From the NCBI GenBank assembly GCA_046765875.1, contig JBKPSJ010000022.1:1-24814 (forward strand): DNA of 24,814 nucleotides, written 5' to 3'. This DNA is from DASRHY01 sp046765875 (GTDB lineage Bacteria; Actinomycetota; Actinomycetes; Propionibacteriales; Kribbellaceae). Under the pieces are notes generated by a model. It did no database searches. It saw only the letters and a list, made by a program, of their open reading frames with translations, and had not been told where the DNA came from. Within the stretch, counting starts at the first letter, position 1. Each line of letters begins with the position of its first letter. A program made the translations under genes and the position numbers. This document shows, piece after piece, positions 7,573 through 15,232 of this stretch.

Positions 7573-8553
7573 ATGAGGACCCGGGTGGTCGGCTCGATGA
7601 TCGCCGTCCTCGCCCTGCTGTACGCCGGCCTGGTGCCCGGCGCCGCGCTGGCCGACTCCGGCGTCGGCACCGGTCCTCCGGCGTCGAGCACGCCGCGGTC
7701 CGCGACCACGACCCATGGCGACACCCGCTGTACGTACTACGCCAACTCGAGTGGATTCGGCAGTTGGTGCGGCGGCGCGCAGGCCGGTGGCGTGCCGCGG
7801 ACCTGGCGGCAGCGGCTGGGCAGGAACTGGCCGTTCATCCCGTGCAGGAACTACCCGATCCCTGAGGGTGTGATCCTGCCGGCTCCGCCCGAGGGCAAGG
7901 AGTGGACCCTGCGGGTGTGGATCCGTGATTACGAACTCGACCGCGCCGACGGCGGCCCGAACGTCCATCTGGAGCACGAGATCGTCGCGGTGACGCCGGA
8001 GGAAAAGGCGCAGTGCGCGGAGCGGGACTACATGGCCCAGTTCTGGCAGTTCTTCTACAAGACGTACCCGACGCCGATCCTGGTCGTGAAGCCGACCTAC
8101 ATCCCGCGGGTGAACTCGCCGGCGTTCTTCTCGCTCGGCGAGGACACGACGCACAACCCGCCGGTCCCGTCGGACAAGATCGAGGTCACCCAGGACAGCA
8201 GGCGTTGGAACGGGCACCAGGGCGTCACGATGACCGCCCGGGTGACACGACTGGTGATCACGCCGGACGACGGCAGCGGTTCGTTCACCTGTACCGACGT
8301 CACCGAGTACGACGAGTACGACGATTCCAAGCCGCCGAGCGAGCAGACGGCGAGCTGCAGGCACACGTTCACCCGGTCCAGCGCGAACAAGCCCGACGGC
8401 ATGTACACGTTGAACATCAGCGCGTACTGGCAGGTCATGTACTGCCTGTACGGCAACGGCGCGTGCGACTGGCGCGACCTGGGGACGTGGGAGGTCAAGT
8501 CGGTGCAGAAGCTTCCGGTCCAGGAGGTCCAGGGCATCGGCGGCGGTCGCTGA
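7573..8553 (+). CDS. Secreted protein of unknown function in the Tad locus
   Basis: The precursor is 326 residues if ATG 7573 is the start; this gives a clean signal peptide (MRTRVVGSMIAVLALLYAGLVPG, likely cut after ALA before DSG). An upstream in-frame ATG at 7513 would add 20 basic residues that do not fit a signal peptide. AGGAAGGA lies about ten bases before 7573. The mature part has several Cys and Trp-rich stretches (GFGSWCGGAQ, YWQVMYCLYGNGACDWRDLGTWEV), suggesting a disulfide-stabilised extracellular beta-rich fold. I recognise no family. The next gene starts 24 bases after its stop. Confidence 0.75.
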   Translation: MRTRVVGSMIAVLALLYAGLVPGAALADSGVGTGPPASSTPRSATTTHGDTRCTYYANSSGFGSWCGGAQAGGVPRTWRQRLGRNWPFIPCRNYPIPEGVILPAPPEGKEWTLRVWIRDYELDRADGGPNVHLEHEIVAVTPEEKAQCAERDYMAQFWQFFYKTYPTPILVVKPTYIPRVNSPAFFSLGEDTTHNPPVPSDKIEVTQDSRRWNGHQGVTMTARVTRLVITPDDGSGSFTCTDVTEYDEYDDSKPPSEQTASCRHTFTRSSANKPDGMYTLNISAYWQVMYCLYGNGACDWRDLGTWEVKSVQKLPVQEVQGIGGGR

Positions 8554-8577
8554 CCGACAGGTGGAGGGACGACGACG

Positions 8578-11550
8578 ATGGTGAAGACGACACAGCAGCG
8601 ACCCAGAACAGCCCGGCTGCCACAGGCCCGGAAGTCCAACCGGTTCGGTGAGCTGCTGAAGGGCCTGTTCTCGCTGGTCGCGATCGTCGCGATCGTCGGT
8701 GGCGTGCCGTACCTGCTGTGGACCTGGTTCGGCGCGCCCTGGCCCGACCAGGTGCCGGACCGCGACTTCCTGTTCAGCCAGCTCGACGCGAACACGGTGC
8801 TGAAGATCATCTCGGTGGTGATCTGGCTGGCCTGGCTGCACTTCGTCGTCTGCCTCATGGCCGAGGCGGTGGCCGAACGCCGCGGCCGCGGCTTCTCGCC
8901 GCGGGTGCCGCTCGGCGGCGGTTCGCAGACGCTCGCCCGCAGGCTGATAGCCGGCGTGGCGCTGCTGGCCGGCACCGCGAGCGTCACCGTACCGGTCGCG
9001 CAGGCGGTGACCACGCCGAGCATCTCGACCGAGACGACGATCACCTCTTCCTCATCGACCTCGACCGGCGGCCATCAGAGTGGCGTGTACGGCAGGGTGG
9101 TCGAGCGCCCGAGCAAGGTGATCCCGACCACCGGGATCCGCACCAACCACGACGACAAGGGCCAGGTGATCAAGTACACCGAGGTCCGGCCGCCGGCGGG
9201 TCGCAACCACGACTGCCTGTGGGACATCGCCGAGCGGCATCTCGGCGACGGCCGCCGGTACAAGGAGATCTTCGAGCTCAACCGCGGCAAGTTGCAGCCC
9301 GACGGCAAGCGGCTGCACAATCCGGACCTGATCTTCCCGGGCTGGCAGGTCCGGCTGCCCGCCGACGCCACCGGAGCCGGCGTGCACACCGTCAAGGTCG
9401 ACGTCGGCCGGCCGTTCCGGCCCACCGAGCTCAACGGCAACGACGCCCGTAAGAGCACAGATCACCAGACGAGTCAAAAGGAGTCCAGGCAGGCCGGCGA
9501 GCGCAAGGCGCCGAGCGCGGCCGAGAGCGGACACGACACCGGCACCCGTTGGCTCGACCAGACCGAGAAGCCGTCGCGGGTACCGATCGCCGATCCCAAG
9601 GGCGGGCCCTCCAAACCGGTCGACCCGGCGGACGACCGGTCGGGGGAGCAGCCGGCAGAGCCGGACGGCGCCGGCGGCAGGGTCGTACCGAACCCGGTGC
9701 CGGTGGCCGCCGAGAGCGGTCCAGGTCTCAGGGAGCTCGGCATCTTCGGGTTCGGTGCGACGGTGCTGGCGGCCGGGCTGACGCTGGCGCTGCGCCGCCG
9801 CCGCGGCTGGTCGCTCGGGCCAGGCCCGAACGCCGCCGAGAAGAACCGGCACACCGAGACCGAGCTGCGGCTGGCGGCCGACGTACCTACGGCGAAGTTC
9901 GTCGACAACGCCCTGCGTCAACTTGGCGCGTTGCTCAGCCAGTCCGGCAAGCCGCTGCCCGGCGTTGTCGCCGCACTGGTCGACGAGAAGGCGCTGATCC
10001 TGGTGCTGGTACCGACCGACACCCAGCTCACCCCGCCGCCGCCGTGGCAGGTCACCGCCAGCGGCAGCCGCTGGATGCTCCGCCGCGGGTATGCCCCCAT
10101 AGAGGACGTGGTGGCACCGGCGCCGTACCCGGCCCTGGTGACGGTCGGCCGCAACGTCGACGGAGCGACCGTGCTGATCGACCTTGACCTGGCCGGCGGC
10201 ATGGCCAGCTTCGGGGGCGTGACGACCACGGCCCGGGACGTCGCGGTCTCGCTGGCCGTCGAGCTCGGCACCAACCTGTGGTCCGAGGGAGTGCACGTGA
10301 CGATGGTCGGCTTCGGTGACGACCTGACCGTGCTCGCGCCGGACCGGATGACATACCGCCCGTCTCTGGACGATGCGCTGATCGACGTCCGCGAGCGCGC
10401 CGACCGGCAGGCCCGGACCTGCGAGTCGGGCGGGTTCGACAGCGTCACCCGGGCCCGGCTGGCCTACCCCGACCCGGGGCTTTGGGGCACCGACGTGGTC
10501 GTGCTGTCCGCGCCGCCGTCGCCGGACGAGGCCGAGCGGCTGAACCGGCTGGCCGCCGACCGCCGGCGCAGCATCGGCGTGGTCGTGGTCGGCGACGTCC
10601 AGGTCGCGCCCTGGCGGTTCGTCGTCGACGAACAGGGCCAGGCGGTGTGCCGGCTGATCGGCCTCGAGGTCGACGCGCACGTGATCACCCCGGCCCAGTA
10701 CGCGGACCTGGTGGACCTGTTCCGCGCCGCCGAGTCCGAGGCGCGCCAAAAAGCGCGAGCGCTCGAGGACGCGCCGGCGTACGAGTCGGTGACCTCGGAC
10801 CTGAGCCGGCCGGCTGCGGTCGAGATCGACCTGCTCGGCCCGGTCGAGATCGACGCCGACGGAGACATCGACCCGGGCCGCCGGGACCTGGCCACCGAGA
10901 TCGCGGTGTTCCTGGCCAGCCAGGACTGGGGCGTGCATCCGAACGTGCTCGCAGGTGCGATCTGGCCGCGCGGTATCAGCCCCGAGCTGCGCGACTCCGC
11001 GCTGGAGCACACCCGCGCCTGGCTGGGCGACAACGCGGTCAAGCTAGACCAGAACGGCCGGTGGACGCTCGACCGGTCGATAATACGGGTGGACTGGGAC
11101 GTGTTCCGCTCGCTGGTCAAGCAGGCCGAGACGATGGACGACCCGCGCGGGCCGCTGTCGACCGCGATGGACCTGGTGCACGGCCCGGCCTGGTCGAACC
11201 TGCCAGCCGGACGCTATTCGTGGCTGGCCGCGTCCGGCATCGAGCGCAAGATGGCCGAAGCGATCATCGAGACCGCACTCAAGCTGGCCGAGGCGAGCCT
11301 GCGGTACAACGACGGCGCGCTGGCCCGGACCGCGCTGCAGACCGGCCTGCGGTTCAACCCGGCGTGTGAGGAGCTGTGGCGGGCGACGCTGCGGCTGGCC
11401 TCACACTTCGGCGACCAGAACGACATCAGCGCTGTAGCGAACCAGATGTACGCCGAACTGCGCCGGCACGGCGGCCCACGCGGAGCCGAAGCCGAGACCG
11501 ACGCCCTGGTCGACGAACTCCTCCCCGGCTACCGCCGCGCGGTCGCCTGA
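8578..11550 (+). CDS. Membrane-spanning LysM protein with cytoplasmic SARP-like winged-helix/BTAD region
   Basis: This 990-residue protein has a basic N-terminus, membrane helices near residues 29-50, 74-96 and 123-143, a LysM domain at about 210-263 (CLWDIAERHLGDGRRYKEIFELN ending PGWQVRLP), a Pro/charged linker, and a fourth helix near 386-404 followed by RRRRG. About 340 cytoplasmic residues of unassigned fold follow. The C-terminal part (about 745-835) resembles the winged helix of SARP regulators (IDLLGPVEID, ALEHTRAWLGD), and residues about 838-985 a bacterial transcriptional activator domain. Positive-inside charges put LysM outside and the regulator domain inside. LysM typically binds peptidoglycan. 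Similar LysM-BTAD proteins are known beside actinobacterial Tad genes. The ATG has GGAGGG upstream. Confidence 0.85.
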   Translation: MVKTTQQRPRTARLPQARKSNRFGELLKGLFSLVAIVAIVGGVPYLLWTWFGAPWPDQVPDRDFLFSQLDANTVLKIISVVIWLAWLHFVVCLMAEAVAERRGRGFSPRVPLGGGSQTLARRLIAGVALLAGTASVTVPVAQAVTTPSISTETTITSSSSTSTGGHQSGVYGRVVERPSKVIPTTGIRTNHDDKGQVIKYTEVRPPAGRNHDCLWDIAERHLGDGRRYKEIFELNRGKLQPDGKRLHNPDLIFPGWQVRLPADATGAGVHTVKVDVGRPFRPTELNGNDARKSTDHQTSQKESRQAGERKAPSAAESGHDTGTRWLDQTEKPSRVPIADPKGGPSKPVDPADDRSGEQPAEPDGAGGRVVPNPVPVAAESGPGLRELGIFGFGATVLAAGLTLALRRRRGWSLGPGPNAAEKNRHTETELRLAADVPTAKFVDNALRQLGALLSQSGKPLPGVVAALVDEKALILVLVPTDTQLTPPPPWQVTASGSRWMLRRGYAPIEDVVAPAPYPALVTVGRNVDGATVLIDLDLAGGMASFGGVTTTARDVAVSLAVELGTNLWSEGVHVTMVGFGDDLTVLAPDRMTYRPSLDDALIDVRERADRQARTCESGGFDSVTRARLAYPDPGLWGTDVVVLSAPPSPDEAERLNRLAADRRRSIGVVVVGDVQVAPWRFVVDEQGQAVCRLIGLEVDAHVITPAQYADLVDLFRAAESEARQKARALEDAPAYESVTSDLSRPAAVEIDLLGPVEIDADGDIDPGRRDLATEIAVFLASQDWGVHPNVLAGAIWPRGISPELRDSALEHTRAWLGDNAVKLDQNGRWTLDRSIIRVDWDVFRSLVKQAETMDDPRGPLSTAMDLVHGPAWSNLPAGRYSWLAASGIERKMAEAIIETALKLAEASLRYNDGALARTALQTGLRFNPACEELWRATLRLASHFGDQNDISAVANQMYAELRRHGGPRGAEAETDALVDELLPGYRRAVA

Positions 11551-11759
11551 CCCACATCCGGTCCCGCTGACGCGGAACGGTGCTCACTGACGTACTGCAA
11601 CCCGTCACGTCCCTGACTGCCCGTCAGCCGCGCAAGAATGCGTCACCCGACCCTGGCCCAGCCAGACCTCGCAGTTCATCGGACGCGGATGGTCAACAGA
11701 GCGCTGCAGTTCGCGGGCGGCTGTGACCAGAAGGGTCCGATGAGCGCGGTGGTGGGGGT

Positions 11760-12653
11760 TCAGAGGGGGTTGGCGTTCCAGGTGTCGCAGCGGGTCATAT
11801 CGCCGGACTGCAGGCCGGTGGTGAACCATCGCTGACGCTGGTCGGCGGTGCCGTGCGTGAAGGTCTCCGGGTTCGCCTGGCCCTGGGTCTTGGTCTGGAT
11901 CCGGTCGTCGCCGACCGCCTGCGCCGCATCCAGCCCTTCGGAGACGTCCTCTTGCGTGATGTCGCTGATCAGCGGCTGCCCGTTCTTGGTCGGGATCTGC
12001 TGCGCGTGGTACGCCCATACGCCGGCCAGGCAGTCCGCCTGGAGTTCGGAGCGGACCGAGTCGGAGCTGGCGCCCTGCCGAGTGTGGATCCGGTCCAGGA
12101 TGCCGTACAGGTCCTGGATGTGGTGGCCGTACTCGTGCGCTATGACGTAGGCCTCGGCGAAGTCGCCGCCCTTGGCGCCCAGGTCGTTCTCGAGCACCTG
12201 GAAGAAGCCGATGTCCAGGTAGACCCGCTTGTCGGCCGGGCAGTAGAACGGCCCGACCGCGCTGGTGGCCGGCCCGCAGCCGGTGTTGATGCTGCCGTCG
12301 AAGACGATCATCTTGGCCGGCGTGTACCGCTTACCCCGGCGAGCGAGCTCCTGGCTCCAGTAGTTCTCCAGCGAGTTCTGGTAATACACGAACCGGCAGT
12401 CCGGGTTCTGCGTGATCGAACCCGTTGTGCAGCTGTTGAGGCTCCCGGCCGCCGTATTTTGAACCGTCGGCTCGCCGCTGTCGCCACCGCCGGGAAGGCC
12501 ACCGCTGAGCAGCACGATGATCACGAGCAGGATCAGGCCACCGATCCCGCCGCCGATCGGGATGCCCATCCGGCCGCCCGGGAATCCGCGACCACCGCCG
12601 CGGACGTCCTCGATCCCCGAGGTGTCCAAGTCGGCGCCGGGGTTGAATTTCAC
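11760..12653 (-). CDS. Neutral zinc metallopeptidase, YpfJ-like
   Basis: The 297-residue protein has a Gly/Arg-rich cytoplasmic N-terminus, one membrane helix (GGLILLVIIVLLSGG, about residues 38-52) and an outside peptidase domain. The zinc motif H173-E-Y-G-H177-H is present in AYVIAHEYGHHIQDLYG, followed by SVRSELQADCLAGVWAYHA with the third-ligand Glu, and EDVSEGLDAAQAVGDDRIQ. This pattern defines the neutral zinc metallopeptidase family, whose substrates are largely unknown. The start is a GTG; TAGTCT lies seven bases upstream on the coding strand and there is no ribosome site, so the message may be leaderless. It diverges from the ABC-F gene, with only 23 bases between the two start codons. 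Confidence 0.88.
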   Translation of the reverse strand: MKFNPGADLDTSGIEDVRGGGRGFPGGRMGIPIGGGIGGLILLVIIVLLSGGLPGGGDSGEPTVQNTAAGSLNSCTTGSITQNPDCRFVYYQNSLENYWSQELARRGKRYTPAKMIVFDGSINTGCGPATSAVGPFYCPADKRVYLDIGFFQVLENDLGAKGGDFAEAYVIAHEYGHHIQDLYGILDRIHTRQGASSDSVRSELQADCLAGVWAYHAQQIPTKNGQPLISDITQEDVSEGLDAAQAVGDDRIQTKTQGQANPETFTHGTADQRQRWFTTGLQSGDMTRCDTWNANPL

Positions 12654-12659
12654 ACTCCG

Positions 12660-12666
12660 TAGACTA
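12660..12666. promoter_or_regulatory. Overlapping divergent -10 boxes between metallopeptidase and ABC-F genes
   Basis: The 23-base region between the divergent starts contains TAGACTAGTC. Read on the + strand it gives TAGACT (12660-12665), 11 bases before the ATG at 12677. Read on the - strand it gives TAGTCT (12666-12661), 7 bases before the GTG at 12653. Both fit the actinobacterial TANNNT -10 pattern. The two transcripts would initiate from the same melted region, so only one polymerase could use it at a time. Confidence 0.45.
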
Positions 12667-12676
12667 GTCCGCTGGC

Positions 12677-14275
12677 ATGATCACCGCTTCCAACCTCGAG
12701 GTTCGCGTCGGGGCCAGACAGTTGCTGACACCTGCCTCGTTCCGGGTCGGTCCGGGTGACAAGGTAGGACTCGTCGGCCGTAACGGCGCGGGCAAAACCA
12801 CGCTCACCAAGATCCTCGCCGGGGAGGGATTGCCGGCCGCCGGGACGGTGACAACGTCGGGTTCGATCGGCTATCTGCCGCAGGATCCGCGCACCGGTGA
12901 CCTCGACGTACAGGCCCGCGATCGAATCCTGTCCGCGCGCGGTCTCGACGACGTCGTACGCCGGCTGAGGCAGGCCGAGAAGGCGATGGCGTCGGCCGAC
13001 GACCAGACCCGGGACAAGGCGATGCGACGCTACGAGCGGGCCGAGGCCGACCTGCAGGCGGCCGGCGGGTACGCGGCGGAGTCCGAGGCGGCCCGGATCG
13101 CGGCCAACCTGGGCCTGCCGGACCGGGTACTCGGCCAGCCGCTGCGGACCCTGTCCGGCGGTCAGCGGCGGCGGGTCGAACTGGCGCGGATCCTGTTCGC
13201 GCAGGCCGAGACGCTGCTACTGGACGAGCCGACCAACCACCTCGATGCTGACTCGATCGTGTGGCTGCGCGACTTCCTGAAGGTGTACCCCGGTGGCGTG
13301 GTGATGATCAGCCACGACGTCGGGCTGCTCGAGGAGACGGCCACCCGGGTCTTCCACCTGGACGCCAACCGGGCCGAGCTGGATGTGTACAACGTCGGCT
13401 GGAAGCAGTACCTGACTCAGCGCGAGAGCGACGAGCGGCGCCGGAAGCGGGAGCGCGCGAACGCCGAGAAGAAGGCATCCCAGCTGGTCGAACAGGCGAA
13501 CAAGATGCGCGCCAAGGCGACCAAGGCAACCGCGGCGCAGCAGATGCTCAAACGGGCCGAACGGCTGCTCGCGTCGCTGGAGGACGAGCGGGTCGCGGAC
13601 AAGGTCGCGCGGATCGCCTTCCCGAAGCCCGCGCCCTGCGGCAAGACACCGCTGACCGCATCCGAGCTGTCCAAGTCGTACGGGTCGCTGGAGGTCTTCA
13701 CCGATGTCGATCTGGCCATCGACCGCGGCAGCCGGGTCGTCATACTCGGCCTCAACGGCGCCGGCAAGACCACGCTGCTGCGGGTGCTGTCGGGGCTGGA
13801 GCAGCCGGACACCGGCGAGGTCCGGCCCGGGCACGGGCTCAAGCTCGGCTACTACGCGCAGGAGCATGAGACCCTCGACGTCGACCGGACCGTGCTGGAG
13901 AACATGAAGTCGGCGGCGCCGGACCTCAACGACACCGACGCGCGCAAGGTGCTGGGCTCGTTCCTGTTCACCGGTGACGACGCGGACAAGCCGGCGAGGG
14001 TGCTGTCCGGTGGCGAGAAGACCCGGCTCGCGCTGGCCACGCTGGTGGTCTCGGCGGCTAACGTGCTGCTCCTTGACGAGCCGACGAACAACTTGGACCC
14101 GGCGTCGCGTACCGAGGTGCTGAACGCGATCCGGTCGTACACGGGCGCGATCGTGCTGGTCACCCACGACGAGGGCGCGGTCGAGGCACTCGAGCCCGAG
14201 CGTGTTCTGCTGCTGCCCGACGGCGTGGAGGACCTCTGGTCGGCCGACTACGCCGATCTGGTATCGCTGGCCTGA
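12677..14275 (+). CDS. ABC-F family ATPase (ribosome-associated translation factor type)
   Basis: The 532-residue protein has two fused nucleotide-binding domains and no membrane segments. The first has Walker A GRNGAGKTT (from residue 34), signature LSGGQRRRVELARIL and Walker B LLLDEPTNHLD. A charged linker rich in Lys/Arg/Ala (residues about 250-310) separates it from the second, with GLNGAGKTT, LSGGEKTRLALATLV and LLLDEPTNNLD. ABC-F proteins bind the ribosomal E site and either tune translation or protect from antibiotics. This length and linker fit the housekeeping EttA/Uup-like types rather than a specific resistance protein, but that split cannot be made from the sequence alone. The ATG lacks a ribosome site and follows a short leader. 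Confidence 0.92.
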   Translation: MITASNLEVRVGARQLLTPASFRVGPGDKVGLVGRNGAGKTTLTKILAGEGLPAAGTVTTSGSIGYLPQDPRTGDLDVQARDRILSARGLDDVVRRLRQAEKAMASADDQTRDKAMRRYERAEADLQAAGGYAAESEAARIAANLGLPDRVLGQPLRTLSGGQRRRVELARILFAQAETLLLDEPTNHLDADSIVWLRDFLKVYPGGVVMISHDVGLLEETATRVFHLDANRAELDVYNVGWKQYLTQRESDERRRKRERANAEKKASQLVEQANKMRAKATKATAAQQMLKRAERLLASLEDERVADKVARIAFPKPAPCGKTPLTASELSKSYGSLEVFTDVDLAIDRGSRVVILGLNGAGKTTLLRVLSGLEQPDTGEVRPGHGLKLGYYAQEHETLDVDRTVLENMKSAAPDLNDTDARKVLGSFLFTGDDADKPARVLSGGEKTRLALATLVVSAANVLLLDEPTNNLDPASRTEVLNAIRSYTGAIVLVTHDEGAVEALEPERVLLLPDGVEDLWSADYADLVSLA

Positions 14276-14400
14276 CACCCCCGCGCTGTGGGTTCACGTA
14301 CGAAGTTGTGGGTCGGCGCACCGCAGACCGCACGCACACCTACGACGGCGTACCGGAACCACGTGCTTGGCTAGGGTGACCAAACGATCGGAGGTTCGCG

Positions 14401-15153
14401 GTGGTGGACGGATTGCGCACGAGCGTGGAGGGGCCGATCGCACGGGTGACGCTGAACCGGCCCGAGGTCCGCAATGCGCAGACGCCGGCGATGTGGCTGG
14501 AGCTGGCCCGGTTCGGTGCCGGCCTGCCCGACGATGTCCGGGTCGTGGTGGTGGCGGGGGAGGGGCCGTCGTTCTCGTCCGGCATCGACCTGTCCGAGGC
14601 GGCGAGCGCCTTCCCCGAGCTCGGGGCCAGGCCGGTCGAGGAGATCCATGAGGTGATCGCCGGGTACCAGGCAGGCTTCTCCTGGCTGCGCGACCCGCGG
14701 TGCGTCAGCATCGCGGCGGTCCACGGGCACGCGATCGGCGCCGGCTTCCAGCTGGCGCTCGCCTGCGACCTGCGGGTACTGACGCCGGAGGCACAGTTCG
14801 CGATGCGCGAGCCGTCGCTCGGGCTGGTGCCGGACCTCGGCGGCACCCAGCCGCTGGTCGACCTCATCGGGTACTCGAGGGCTCTTGAGATCTGCGCGAC
14901 GACTCGGTGGATCCATGCCGGCGAGGCGGCGCAGCTGGGTCTGGCTACCCTCGTCGTACCGGTGGATCAACTCGCGGCAACCGTCGACGACCTGGTCGCG
15001 GCACTGGTGAGCCCGCCCGTCGGCGTGGTTCGTGAGATCAAGAACCTCCTGCTGGGCGCATCCCGGCGCTCATACGACGACCAGCTCCGGGCCGAGCGGG
15101 AGGCGCAGGCCCGCCGCCTGAGCGCCCTGCTGACCGAGTCACGCCAGGCGTAG
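14401..15153 (+). CDS. Enoyl-CoA hydratase/isomerase family (crotonase) protein
   Basis: The 250-residue protein has crotonase-fold motifs: oxyanion segments SFSSGIDLSEAAS and AVHGHAIGAGFQLALACDLRV, then FAMREPSLGLVPDLGGTQPL. In hydratases the second segment reads GGGCE, with Glu acting as one of the two catalytic acids; here the position is Gln (GAGFQ), while the second Glu aligns with the E of MREPS. One acid is therefore missing, and simple enoyl-CoA hydration is doubtful; isomerase or another crotonase-type acyl-CoA reaction is possible. The GTG start has GGAGG six bases upstream (14390-14394). It is probably transcribed alone: the ABC-F stop is 125 bases away, and an ABC exporter follows after 79 bases. 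Confidence 0.85.
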   Translation: MVDGLRTSVEGPIARVTLNRPEVRNAQTPAMWLELARFGAGLPDDVRVVVVAGEGPSFSSGIDLSEAASAFPELGARPVEEIHEVIAGYQAGFSWLRDPRCVSIAAVHGHAIGAGFQLALACDLRVLTPEAQFAMREPSLGLVPDLGGTQPLVDLIGYSRALEICATTRWIHAGEAAQLGLATLVVPVDQLAATVDDLVAALVSPPVGVVREIKNLLLGASRRSYDDQLRAEREAQARRLSALLTESRQA

Positions 15154-15194
15154 CCGGAACAAATTCACAAGCTCGGGTGTTGACTTGTCCCAGG

Positions 15195-15217
15195 CCCGGG
15201 GATCTTGATCACCCGGG
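15195..15217. promoter_or_regulatory. Palindromic operator candidate upstream of the ABC exporter
   Basis: The segment reads CCCGGG-GATC-TT-GATC-A-CCCGGG, a near-perfect inverted repeat around a TT centre. It lies between a TTGACT element (15180-15185), which resembles a -35 box, and the GAAGGGAG ribosome site before the exporter's ATG. No good -10 box is visible at the expected distance, where the palindrome itself sits. A dimeric repressor site controlling the exporter is a reasonable inference. Each arm element is itself palindromic, so chance in GC-rich DNA is possible. Confidence 0.35.
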
Positions 15218-15232
15218 ACAGAAGGGAGCCCT

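Noticed and set aside
11551..11759. A terminator or RNA gene between the LysM/SARP gene and the metallopeptidase gene
   Set aside because: Only a weak 5-base stem (CTGAC/GTCAG, 11613-11627) is visible, with no T-run and no cloverleaf or other RNA signature.
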